Assembly: GCA_028023455.1 (NCBI GenBank)
Contig: JAQFVV010000018.1
Coordinates: 11,614,771-11,678,770 of the forward strand
Source: Epiperipatus broadwayi
Taxonomy: Eukaryota > Onychophora > Udeonychophora > Euonychophora > Peripatidae
Direction: 5' to 3'
DNA length: 64,000 bases
Shown here piece after piece: positions 13,090-25,329 of this stretch (position 1 is the first letter of the stretch; every line of letters starts with the position of its first letter). Below the pieces are notes generated by a model. It had not been told where the DNA came from, made no database searches, and worked only from the letters and a program-made list of their open reading frames with translations. Position numbers and translations under genes: made by a program.

Positions 13090-13760
13090 ACAATTTATTT
13101 ATGAAAGGATTTGGGATATGAGTTTTAAATTCTGTAATGTACAAATTCACTATCTGTCTCAAATATGTCAATGTGACTTTTTATTTGGTTCACATAGAAA
13201 AGAAAAAGTGAATGATTTCTGTATGAATATTAATACCCTTCATCCTCAAATTAAATTTATTATGGAAACAGTCAGATGGGCAATTTCCTTTCTTGGATGT
13301 TATTTGTACTAAAACAAACAACAATATTTTCTATATATATAAAATGCACACATGCTGATTACATTAGAAGGTATCATCTCATAATTACCCAGCTCAGATC
13401 TTATTCGTAGCTAGGTCACAAGGACTTTTCAGCTTCCAAATTAAATTATTTTGTATAAAGAAATCAAACATATACGTAGAGTTTTAATAATGAATAGTTA
13501 TAATAACAGTGACTTTATAAACAGAGCAATGCAACAGATTAAAAATCAAAAAGGAGAGAAAAAGAATAATTTTTTTATTAGAGTGCATGTTTTATGTAAA
13601 AGGTATTACAGACAAAATTGGATATGTGTTGAGGCAATTCAAAATTAATTCAATATTTATCACTGACAAAAAAAAATAATATTTTGATCAAATCTAAAGA
13701 TAAATATTGCTTCAATACTAGAGGAGATAACACATCACTCATTATTTTTTAGCTTTTGCT
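13090..13760 (+). pseudogene. Penelope-like element reverse transcriptase, C-terminal part (decayed)
   Basis: Across shifting frames the + strand encodes a PLE RT palm-to-thumb region. It shows a degraded YVDD-like box near 13160, INTLHPQIKFIMET (13231-13272), then FLDV-like text and SLN-like VYKEIKHIRRVLI near 13451-13490. It continues with NQKGEKKNNFF and, in another frame, YVKGITDKIGYVLRQFKINS (about 13594-13650), ending KDKYCFNTRG. These are hallmark blocks just before the GIY-YIG domain in Penelope-like proteins. Several frameshifts and stops make it a pseudogene. The GIY-YIG domain does not follow directly; it appears in inverted pairs at 17700-18390. Confidence 0.82.
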
Positions 13761-13948
13761 CTTCTCGTCTTATTTTTACTTTAAATGATCAAATTCCAAT
13801 TTTAAAATTTATCCATAATGCAGCATTTTATATATAAAATTTAAAATAATCAATTTAAAACAAAACTGAAACAGACAACTCACTATAAATATAAAAATTA
13901 TTTAATACGTCAAAAGCATTCCTTATCAAGATGTTTCTTTTTACAAAA

Positions 13949-16900
13949 TCACATGAAGTCATGTATTATGACTTCTCTATATATGGAGTCAGAAATCTCT
14001 CCGCAACTATGCCCAGAGAAATCTGTTAGTCACTTTACATTCCCTTCCCATCCCCCCAGTTTTCCCATATTCTTCTCTATCATACTCCATCCCATTTCCA
14101 CATGGGAATCTTTGTCAACTCCATGGTCTTTAAATCTAAATTCCCCTTATCTTTTACCAAAGCCAGCATAAAAACTAATAATCCACTTTCTGTATAATCA
14201 CTTTGTTTATATTTATTCTTCCACAACTCCATTATTTGTATTCTTTCTGCTTTCAGGCATTTACATTCAATTAACAGAGCCCCACATTTCTTCATTTATG
14301 TGTATATTCACTTGTTGTTAAAGATCCTGTTCAAGCCTTAAACAGTAAAATACTTTCCTTGCTATCATCATAAATTAAGTTGCACCCAATATTCCATTTA
14401 CTTCTATATATATTTAAACTCTTTTTATCTCCATACTAGTTCTCCGTCTCTCCAAGTTCCTATTTCTTATTAATGCATCTATTCTTTTATCCTATTACTT
14501 ACCACTATAACACTCAACAATTCTCCTAACACAATCATCCCACCTTTTATATAAGCACAGTGGCATAAATTCTTATCCAAATCTCACATCTTGTTAACTG
14601 CCCTTTACTCATAACCCAATTAAATACTATTTTGGCTATTCTCTTATTATCCATAGACTGAAATCTACTAAACATTTTCATTTTGCTTTTCCATCTCTCA
14701 TATAAAAACTTGACCATCCCATTTTTCTTGAATTACCTCCTTTGCCGTCCACACATCCACATCTAATGCATATCTTCCTACTTCTCTTTGTACTTTTTCT
14801 AAGTAATCTAATACCCTTTACTAATACATAACATTTCATTAGCATATGTTAACCCTGCTACTACCACTCCCTTCCATACAATTCTAGCTACATCATATTT
14901 ATTATATGAAAACACTGTTAATTTCTTTTATCAATCCCTTTCTTTTCTTTGCTTCATTTGTTAATTTTTTCTCCCATTCATCCAAGCAATTTCTCTGATT
15001 AGTTAAGATGATTCCCAAATAGTTATACCTATTCACCACACTTTATATCCCCCAATAAAAATTCTTTTTCTTCCCTTTCCCCAAAATTAATCATCATTTT
15101 TGGATTTTTCTTCACTAAATTTAATCTCCATCTCTTTACCCACCCTTGCACATGTCCTCAGCATAACTTCCTTATCTTCCCTTTTTTCTGTGCACACAAA
15201 GACATCATCTGCAAATAAAAGACTCAACGATGTATATACTCCCTTGTCACCTATTAATGGTATCTCTATCCATCTTCCTAGCCTTTCTATTGCTCTCTCC
15301 ATTTCTCTCAAATAGAACAAAATAGGTGACATAGGACATCCTTGTCTTAGTCCCACCCCATTTTTAACTTTAACTGATTCTATATTCCTTAATTGATACA
15401 TATAGTAATTATTTTCATATAATTTCTTAATAATATCCACTAAAGCTCCATCCATTCCCAAATTTACTAAACTTATCCATAATCTATTTCTATTTACTCT
15501 ATCATAAGCCTTCTCTATAACTATAAAAACCATATATAACTGTCTACTTGTATTCTTACCCATAATCATAAGTTGTGTAACTACAAATAAACTATCTCCT
15601 ATACGCATATCCGACTGAATATCTCCTTGCATTTCTCCCACTATATTATTGTCTTCCATCCATTTTGCAACCCTTCCAGCTACCATATCAGAGAAAACTT
15701 TATATAACACTGACGTTACCACTATTGATTGGTTTATAATTACCCTTTCCTTTAAATAGTAGTCTTACTCTTGTATTACTCCAACTACCTGGAAAATCTC
15801 ACTTCTGTGACATCTTATTAAAACATGATAATAGTTTTAATTTTGCCCTATGCCCTAAATTCATTATCATCTCTGCTGCCCATCCATCCAAACTTCTTGC
15901 CTTTCTACTTTTCCAATTTGTTCCCTGCCTTATTCGGTTCATTTTCTGTAAACCTAATATTTCCATTACTATATGCTTTCACATTTGATATCACTCTGTC
16001 CTTCATATCTACCATCTTTTCTATAGCCATTACATACTTATTTAAAATTATCTCTAATTCTTCTCTAGAGCTACACTTTATTCCCTCATCATCTAGTAAT
16101 ACTATTTCTCTTTCCCCTAAATTCCTTTTTTTAAATGTATTTCCAAAATTTTTTACTCACATTTCTTCTACTTTTATTAATATCCTTCAACAATTTACTA
16201 TTCAATTTCATTCTCTCTCTATAATTATCTATTTTAGCAAACTGCTTTTTTGCTAAGTACTTTTCCCATTTGACATTAACATCTTTTTCACTATCTTTGT
16301 TCTTAATAGCACACTTATATTTTCTGCGTGCTTTTTCCTCTCTTTTACACTTTTACTAACTCTCACTTTCCTATTATTTTTATTCTTCTGAATATTCTCA
16401 CCTAAAACCCTATTTGCCACTTTTTCTATTTCACCACACCAATCCCTATACTAATCCTCAATCAACTTTTCCATGGTTTCTTCAACTTTTATTTTATACT
16501 CTTCTAACTTATTCTTATCATTCACTCTCCATCCACATCTTTCACTATCCTTTCTACTTTTATTACTATTTTCTATCACATTACTAACCATTTCTATTAT
16601 AAATTATGATCACTATTATATAAACTCTCTTCATTATCAAACACCTTAATTTTCCACTTTATTCATTCCCTCCTTCTCTACTAATACATAATCTATTGTG
16701 TGAAATATATTATTTCTAGACCATGTCCCTCATAAATATTTTGACAACTTTCCATTGCTCAAATTCATTCTCTGATAAAAAATACTTCAAAAGTTGACCA
16801 TTCTTATTACCTACATCATCAATTTCTTCAATATGCCCATTCATATCCCCTATAATCATTATTCTCTTCACCTTTTCTTTGAAACTCTGTATATGCTTAA

Positions 16901-17511
16901 CTAGGCATTCATATATGCTAATGTTCCACTCAATTACAGTTTGATTATCTCCAATCGCTATATACACTATAGCCACCATCCATTCTTGTCTTCCTAACCT
17001 TAACTCAAACCATAAATGTTCTTGACATTTAACAGTATTTAAATAATTTTTTTGACATAAATTCCTATACCACCACCCCTTTCTTCTTTTTCTTTTCTAT
17101 TCATACCCTGCCGTATCAAGTCTTCCAGAATAAATTCTTCCTCTCTTAGATGTGTTTCCACTACTGCTAATAATCCAAGCTCTTCATTTTTAACTGCTTT
17201 ATTTAATTCCAGCCACTTTTCTGGCCTCCTACTACCTTGCATATTCAAATACCAAATTTTAACAATTTCTTATTTCCTAACTACTACTCTTTCATAAACT
17301 CTTTTGACTCTTTCTTCCCCATTACATTTATAAATAACTTGCTTATCATTAATTTTACAGACCTATTCCCTCGACACATCTACATTTATATCTAAATCAG
17401 CTACCCTTTGATTATTTCTTACATCCTGTCCATTCTTCTTCTTGCTGATAACACTGCCAATTAAAACTCCATCCCTCTTTATAAGTTTCCTGAGCTATAT
17501 TCTTTATAAAT
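13949..17511 (-). mobile_element. CR1-like LINE copy A (3.5 kb, 5'-truncated)
   Basis: Read on the minus strand it contains an endonuclease start at 17250-17040 (NMQG, LLAVVETHL, GGGIGIYVK), the endonuclease middle at 16979-16716 (MIIGDMNGHI), a reverse transcriptase block at 15722-15087, and a C-terminal domain near 14295-14080 (ECKCLKAER, WKNKYKQSDYTESG). It parallels copy B but stops before the ORF1 esterase at the sequence tttataagtttcctgag...aaatcaaa. Frameshifts and stops separate the blocks. Flanks share an imperfect aatca(c/a)atga, a possible target duplication. It is inserted in the left arm of the Penelope palindrome. Confidence 0.85.
15087..15722 (-). pseudogene. LINE reverse transcriptase domain (copy A)
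   Basis: The longest open segment in the window, 211 codons. It starts VLYKVFSDMVAGRVAKWME and has KAYDRVNRNRLW (finger/palm block with the first catalytic Asp), GLRQGCPMSPILF, and the LFADD box that replaces YADD as the catalytic Asp pair. It ends in the EIKFSEEKSK block typical of CR1/L2-group RTs. Upstream and downstream ORF2 parts are in other frames, so the enzyme as a whole is not encoded intact. Confidence 0.85.
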
Positions 17512-17699
17512 CAAATGATCACTATTCTACTGCAGCTCCACTCAATGGACATTATTTACATTACATTACAATAAATATAATTAATAAAATATATGTACAT
17601 AAAAATGATGAAACTTATCACAATTCTTTCCTTTTTTAATATATATTTATTAAACAATTTTTAAAAAATATTTTAAATTATAACTCTAAAGTTTCCAAT

Positions 17700-18030
17700 A
17701 TTCAAACAATGCCCATTTCTTCCCTAGTAGTGCTGGATCGTTAATCATGTTTGCAAATTTGTTTAAATTTTCTTGAATATACAAAATTTCATAACATTTT
17801 CTTTCCTAGTAATTTTTAACATACTTTATTACCTGAATATTTTTTACACAATTCATTTTACATCCAGTATCCAAAAATATATATATATGGTCCTGATCTT
17901 TAATCCTTTCTGGTTAGTTGCCCTATCATACTTCTTATTTATTTTAATGGCAGTCTTTCTTGTCTGACTGTATATATCACCTTGCAAAATTCACAACTAA
18001 TTTTATAAACTAACCCTACCCTATTTTTTA
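17700..18030 (-). pseudogene. Penelope GIY-YIG domain, left-arm copy
   Basis: Minus strand translation starts VGLVYKISCEFCKVIYTVRQ near 18027, equivalent to the VYKI-x-C-x-x-C-x-x-x-YIGxT motif of PLE GIY-YIG endonucleases. The YIG core is degraded (IYT). Downstream text, in other frames, ends near the complement of 17700 with the same ILETLE-type ending as the right arm. Stops are present throughout. Confidence 0.7.
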
Positions 18031-18051
18031 TATTAAAAAATATAAAAAATA

Positions 18052-18387
18052 GGTAGGGTTGGTTTATAAAATTAGATGTGAATTTTGCAATATGATATAT
18101 ATATATATATAGGTCAGCCGACTGCCATTGAAAAAGGTAAGAAAGCATAATAGGGCAATTAACAGAAAGAATGTAAGATCAGGGCCATATATATATTTTT
18201 GGATTCTGGACATAAAATGAATTGTGCAAAAAATATTCAGGTAATAAAGTATGTAAAAAATTACAAGGAAAGAAAATGTTATGAAACTTTGTATATTCAA
18301 AAAAATTTAAACAAATATGTAAACATAGTTAACGATCCAGCACAGCTAGGGGCAAAATGGACATTGTTAGATTATTGGAAACTTTAG
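18052..18387 (+). pseudogene. Penelope GIY-YIG domain, right-arm copy
   Basis: The + strand mirror of the left-arm copy. The clearest part is 18199-18387: DSGHKMNCAKNIQVIKYVKN, YKERKCYETLYIQKNLNKYV and NIVNDPAQLG ... WTLLDYWKL. This matches the H/E region and C-terminus of the GIY-YIG module in Penelope-like proteins (ETGH..., then K-x-R-x-x-E-x-x-x-I). Part of the domain start is frameshifted. Confidence 0.75.
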
Positions 18388-20454
18388 AGTTATAATTTAA
18401 AATATTTTTTTAAATTGTTTAATATATATATTAAAAAAGAAAAGGATTGTGATAAGTTTCATCATTTTTATGTATATGTATTTTATTAATTATATTTATT
18501 GTAATATAATGTAAATAATGTCCATTGGATGGAACTGCAATAGAATACCTGTCATGTGATTTTTTAAAAAAGAAACATCTTGATAAGGTTCCAATAAGGA
18601 ATGAAAGCCTCATTGATGGATTAAATAATTTTTTTATCTATAGAGAGTTGACTGTTTCAACTTTGTTTTAAAGTGATTGTTTTAAATATTATTTTTACTA
18701 CTATAGATGGAAAGACATAAGTAAACTAAAATAATTACCAAATTTTAGCATTTAGATTGTCAAACTTTTTTTACATCAAGAATAATCAGATTTGAATTTC
18801 ATTTTTGTTTTTGGCTCATGGCTAAAATTATTACAGTATACACATGTAGCAGAATATTTTAAAATACGAATTTATATAACATTTTCTCCTCTAGAAACGC
18901 AATGGGCAAATTAAATCAATTACTAAATTTTAGCACTTAGATTTCTGACATTTTGGACAAACTTTTGTTTTGAAATATTTTTTTTTACAATTATTTTAAA
19001 CAAAATTATGTATAATATTTTTAAAAACTTAAAAGACAAAGAGATATATTAACTAAATTTTTGCAGCAAAGATGTCTGCTATTGTAGTTTTTGTTGCAAG
19101 TCTTTGTATTTGTTGTATAAATCTTAACTTAATGGAAAAAAAAGATCATCTAATTATTCATTCTATAAGCATTTATTGTAGTAAATCTCGCTAACTTGTT
19201 TTCCCAAAAATTTATTTCTCTAAATCACAAATATATAAATGTCTTATTATAAATGTTAATATTCATGAAAAGATTTTCAATTTAATTTACTTATTTAAAA
19301 AAAATATTTAATTCTGTTAAGGACAAATCTACAGATGAAAATGCTTTTATTTCTAAAATTATTATATTTCTAAAGCAATACTCAACAAAATTATAAATAA
19401 AATCTCAATTATAAATAAAAAAAATTAATTTAAATCAATTGAGAATATTAACCAAGCAAATGTTGCAACCAATAATCTATTGCTGATTTAATTTCTTTTA
19501 AATATTAAAAACACATATAATAAAAAAAATGTATAATCTAATGCTTTGAAGTAAAATATATTTTTCAAATATAGCCTTCTAGAGTAAAAATATTTATCTA
19601 AATGATAAACATTATAGATGGTCAAGATAAGACTTTTCAGTTTAATAACATATTAAGAATAAAAACAATAATGGATCTGAAATCCATAATGTTCCTAATA
19701 ATATTAAAGCATTTAATAAAATGCTAGTAATACTCAATAAAATGTCTTAAAATCAAAAATAAAACTTCAATTATGAAATAAAGTACTTCTACTTTTTTGT
19801 ATGAAGACCATACATTGTTTGATAATTTTGTTGGCTCCCAACCAGTAATAGCAATCCTAAGAATTTGAATTGAAATTTATTTACTAATGCTTACAAGATA
19901 ATCATTATTATTGGGCTACTTAATATTTGCATTTCTATTTCTAAATACAATAATGATTTTCTTACATTATCTGACAAATGAACTCTCAGAATATACTATT
20001 TGCTGATTTTTAACCAGTATAAGTGATATTTAACAATTCTCCTGTATTATTCTGATTGTTTACACATTATTTATTTACCCTACTATTTATTGTAGATATT
20101 TATTAATCTTTATGCCTATCCTTGTAAATAAGTTGTTTTTTTTTTTAATTAAACAAAAAAACTGAAGCAATGTAAAGGCAATTTCTGAGTAGGACAAATA
20201 ATAATCATTTAAAAACATACATTAATCTCATTGACAAAATTAAAAATATTTAAATTGGAACAATACAAAATTTACTTTAAAAAAATTGCAATTTTATTAA
20301 GACATATTTCCCCCTGTCACTTTTAGCGATCAACCCACCCACCCCAATTCTCTTCTTGACTCCATCTTTTCAGTAGCACTTATGACAAAATATTTACTTC
20401 TAACATTTTTTTTTCTATACAATATATTGAAGCTGCAAATATCATCTCATCTAT

Positions 20455-20540
20455 TACATGTCACCTAGTGCTAATGTTAGTAGCACTAGTATGGGTTTGA
20501 ACCCAATCATATATGTTAACTGACACCTGTCTTGCTTGAG
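20455..20540 (+). repeat. Possible tRNA-derived SINE remnant
   Basis: Contains GGGTTTGAACCC (20494-20505), matching a pol III B box, preceded by a weak A-box-like gtgctaatgttagtag near 20470. The rest is not recognisable. Confidence 0.28.
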
Positions 20541-20899
20541 GCGGTAGTATATGTATAATTTATAATCAATATTATAATTTTTTATCTGAGTCATATTTCA
20601 TTAATTTATATTAAAGCTAGCCTTTTTATAATAGTCATTTACTTTATAATATTTGTAGAAAAGTATATTTTGTAGAATTATTCTATAAATTTCTTATTAA
20701 ATGTAAGTGTTAAAAGCCATCATATTATAAAATTTCTTATTTATAGAATATAACAAATTCCTCAAATTTTTGTGAATAAAGTTCTTTTTTATTATTATAT
20801 TTTATTTAATTTTCATTACAAATCTCAAATTCAATAGGCTTTGTTTAATATGATGGCTTGTGAAATTTAATTAAGCTGAAAATCAGATTTGTTATTGTT

Positions 20900-21340
20900 T
20901 TTTTTTAATTAGCAAATGAACCCTTGGGGCATGTTTTAATGCAGGATTGTAGATTTCCCACCCAGGCAGACGCTGATCACAGAAAAAGTCATCAAAAAAT
21001 GTCATGCACATTGGATCCTGATAGATAAGGCTGAACCATATAAATAGCTAAATTTTGGCTGTCAGGATCAGTTGGAATCTTGTTCACAGAATGAATACAC
21101 TTCAAGCCAGTTTAAGTTTCTTCTAAATAATGTCGGGATAAAAGAAGACTATTCACCTCCTATATACTCTGTCTCCTCCAGTCAATCATGGTGCCACTCC
21201 GGTGCAGTCAACATCTTGCCCGTGATATTAAGCTGCATCAAGAAAACCTATCTTAGTTAATGAAGCCTATCTCCAGCTATGTTTTGAGGTAACCCTGTGT
21301 GCTACAAGCTTCTGATCTCTTGGCAACCTGGGTCTTAAAT
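20900..21340 (+). other. GC-richer block with TATA-like element, solo-LTR-like
   Basis: Balanced composition in an AT-rich surround, with catataaatagc near 21037-21048 followed by ttttggctgtcag. The short open frame 21072-21260 has no family resemblance. The arrangement (TATA, then about 300 bp of transcribed-looking sequence) recalls the LTR-like units at 46357-47950, but no termini or duplication were identified. Confidence 0.3.
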
Positions 21341-22489
21341 TAATATTAATCTATGATTAGTTTATACTCATTTATTTGCTCTAAAATATTATATATCTAA
21401 TGTTTATACCACTTTCTTTAAAGACGTCATTAATTTTATTTTCTATAAAATTTAACTGTTTTAATCTTATTAGAACTCCATCTTATTTTGATACAGCAAT
21501 TTATTTATTTTAATGTTGACTTAAATTAATCTGCCAAGTTAAGTACAAAATTCAAAGAGCACATTACAACCCTAGTTTATTATTTTCTCCGGTCAAAATT
21601 ATAGCAGGAAATGTAAATTTTACCACTAAATAATTAATAGAGAAGCTCCTTTAGTTTTGTACTTTGTTATTTTGTAAACAATTTAAAATGATAGGAATAG
21701 TCTTAAAAGTTGTTGTTTCCTTTATTTAACTTCAAAATAGTATCTACTTTGCCAATTGACTGGTTGGCCCTGGATATATTAGTATTCAAATTTGCAGTTA
21801 TATATATTAAACAATTATTTCAATAAAGTTAACAATATTCATAAAAAGAAATGGCTAAGTCTCACATGAAATAAGAGAATATAAGGCATAAATCCTTTGT
21901 TCATTTAAAATTCTATAGTTTAAGTGTGGAAGACGATTAATTTGTTGTAATGCATACAAAGACTATGAAATAATATTTAATAATAACAATAAGTCACTTA
22001 ATTCTTTATCTATATAATACATATAAAACAAGTTTTCTAATTCTAATGTCATTCACTGTAATTTGATTATTTATGTTACATTGCTAGTTTGAGAGTAATG
22101 TGATATAGAATAACTGCTATTAAAGCAAATATGCAAGCCAGAATTGTTACATAATGATTCTTTTTCTTGCTCATTGGAGAATTTATTTTTCTAAATACTT
22201 TTTTTAAATACTTTGTTTTACAATTTTAATTTTTGTTATTTAATAATCATAGTTAATTTCTAAATGTCAGGATTTATTTTTTTTTTAATTTTGTAATAGT
22301 TCATGCCCTTAGTTAAAATGCTTCAGAAATAAAAATTGCAAAGTAAAGCATTAAAAAAATCGAACTATAAAAATATAACAAAACTAAAATGTATAAAGTT
22401 TAGCAAAATTTCTGTTTTAGTAAGTATCCTTTTTTTAAAAAAAAAAAAAAAAAACTCTATGCATGATGTAAAAATCAAATAAAATGTTA

Positions 22490-22636
<147 letters not shown>

Positions 22637-25329
22637 TTAAAATCAAAGTGTGAAAAATGTTGTGTGTTGACTTCTAAAATAAATTAAATATCTTAAACAT
22701 TAGGAATAATTTTGCCATCACAAATATTCATTGTTAAATTGTGTTATTAAAAAAAAAAAAGTGAAATTTGAATTCATGAACAATAAGAGCCAAATTCTTA
22801 AAGGTATATTAGAAAGATACTGAATAAAACTGCAGCATATATTTTTATAGATTCTACTGTACATAATCTTATATATATTGCAATATATAATTTCATATAT
22901 TAATATTACATATATAGATGCTTTAAATTTTTTTTTTTTACTTACACAAGAATATTTATAATAACACTAGCAAAAAAAAATTAACTTCTATATCTAAGCA
23001 GTTATTTTGCTAAATTTTATCAGGGGAAAAAAATTTGAACACAGTTATTTGCTCAGACCATGTGATGACATTCAACTGAAGAATCTTTAGCTTTATCAGG
23101 CATTAAATCAAATTTAAACAGATTACAAACTATGCTTTCTATTTATTTATAAGTAATTTGGGAAATCAAAACATCCAACAATAAAGTAGCTAAATAGAAT
23201 TCCTTCCTCTGTACCATCTCTCCTTTTCTTCTTTTTTCTTGCCATTTTAATAAACAAAAGTTAATCAATTTTAAAGAGAAAATTTATTTTTAGCTTTTTT
23301 GTAAAAAAAAAAAAAAAAAACCTTCTATGCCTGATATTAAATTTTCTTTATATTAAAAATTATTGGAAAAAATACAAATGACTTTTTTGTGTGTATTTAA
23401 ATTTTGATCAATACTTTTATATAGCAATAATATTATTGCAATTTTATTATTTGGAATAAGAATAAATTATAATTAATTTACTCATTATCACATAGAGTTA
23501 TGTCTAAGAGCAATTTAGTTATAATATCTACACCCATTGATTGTTCTGATATTGTTTGTTGCAAGAAAAATGTTTATGGCTGTTTAAAAAAACTATCAAA
23601 ATATTTTAGACAGTTGTAAAAACTTTCTGTGTAAAAACAAAGCATTCTTTGCTGTCATGACATATTAAGTCACATTTTCTTTGAATAATCATATATAAAT
23701 ATATGTTTCTATACATCATTGAAGAGTATCAAAACCAAAGATTTTTTTATCTTTTCTGAATAATTGTAATATTTAATATTTATCAAGTATACTTAAAAGC
23801 AATGTTATGATTATGATATTTGACATATCAAAAGGATGCTAAGCATTAATAAAAGTTAAGTTTAAATTATAAAGACTTTTTTTTCTGTATAAATGTCCAG
23901 AACATTTAGTTGAAAATTAAAGTGTATATATATATATTTAAACTTCATATCCATTGCAAAATTTAAATTTAAAAAAATAGTAGATGGCCTAAGATTGCAA
24001 ACATTTGAATAGTAAGTTTTAATAGCTATTTAATGATTAAAAAGCAATAAAAAAAAAAAAGTATCTCTTTTTAAAATCATTTAAAGTTGATTAGACAATT
24101 ATTATTTATCATTTTTAAGCTTTTATGTTTATGTAAATTTTATAACTGAATAATAAATCATTTCATCATTGCTTTATTTTGACATAATAATATTTTCAAT
24201 TGTCTAGTTCTATATATTAGAAAACTGATTCAATTCAAAGCTATTCTGCTTAGCTCTCTGATTTATGACATCATCGTTTCCATTTTTCCAATATAATATT
24301 CTATTATCTTTATGGTTAATATTTATCCATTTACAACTTTTAGAACTCAAGAATACGTTTCTTTTTAAACTAAGAAACTTTGATTGCAAATAAAAAAAAA
24401 TTAGTATTTTCTGACAAAGAGTTGATTTCTCTATCATTATATTCAATAATATTGGAACCATTATAATAAAATTATCTACAACAATTTAATTATTATTCTT
24501 ATAAAAATATACATTTTTCTTTAAAAAAATAAAACTTTTTGTAACAGTAAATTCTTGCATCATCTAAAGATTTAAATATTTTTTAATCTAGAATCAGAAA
24601 ATATGCAAGCAAAAAATCACTACTTTTTTACTGGTGATAATCAAATGGGGTGCAATGAAGTGGTTATACTGATTAATGAAATGTGGAAATACATCCAGAA
24701 TAATTGTTATAAATATGGTAATAATTAACATTAAAGCAAAGTAGTACCATTTGTTTTAATAATCAAGAATTTTAAATAAACTTTAAAAGAGAAGGCTTCA
24801 GAAAAGTTTCCTAGATCTCATAAACATAAAAACAGAATCTAACAAAACAAAGAATCACAATCCTGCTGGTCACAATCAGATCACAATCGGAACAACAGTT
24901 ATTCCTAAGCATGCAGTTTTAGCTTAGGTTTTTGTGATTCTTCATCACAGTTGCTCTAATAAATTATTTTTTAAAATGTTGTAACTATAAAAGAAAGTTT
25001 AAATGCAGCATATATGATTTTTAAAATTTATTTAAATTAGTTTTCTTCTATTATATTAGCTCTCCTTCAGAAAAATTACTGGTGAACTGATAGCTTGGTG
25101 AACACAAACAGTTTATTTTTTAAAGTTATGATGACAGTTTGGAACACTAAATTTAAGTCAAATTTAGCCCTACAGAAGTATATTTCCATTGTTTATTATA
25201 AATAATTTAGTTTAAGCGTATTTCCAATAATAAACATTTATGTCAATTTTTCTCTTAGGATATGCTTTTCTCTTGTAATGTTTTGCTTAATTAGTTTTAA
25301 TTATTTTTTAATATTTTTAAAAGTTTATA

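Larger units (their letters stand above)
13822..18692. mobile_element. Large palindrome of two Penelope 3' halves, one arm split by a LINE
   Basis: Arms: 18031-18692 on the right, and 17512-18030 plus 13822-13948 on the left, centred on an AT-rich turn near 18031. The two left pieces are contiguous in the mirror of the right arm: the complement of 13822-13948 matches 18556-18692, and the complement of 17512-18030 matches 18031-18555. The gap in the left arm is exactly the LINE at 13949-17511. Both arms encode the GIY-YIG domain and 3' sequence of a Penelope-like element, pointing away from the centre. Confidence 0.85.

Noticed and set aside
15825-16256. 143-codon open frame on the + strand
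   Set aside because: It is the antisense shadow of the LINE ORF2 in copy A; Ser/Leu/Phe-rich as expected for the complement of an A-rich gene.
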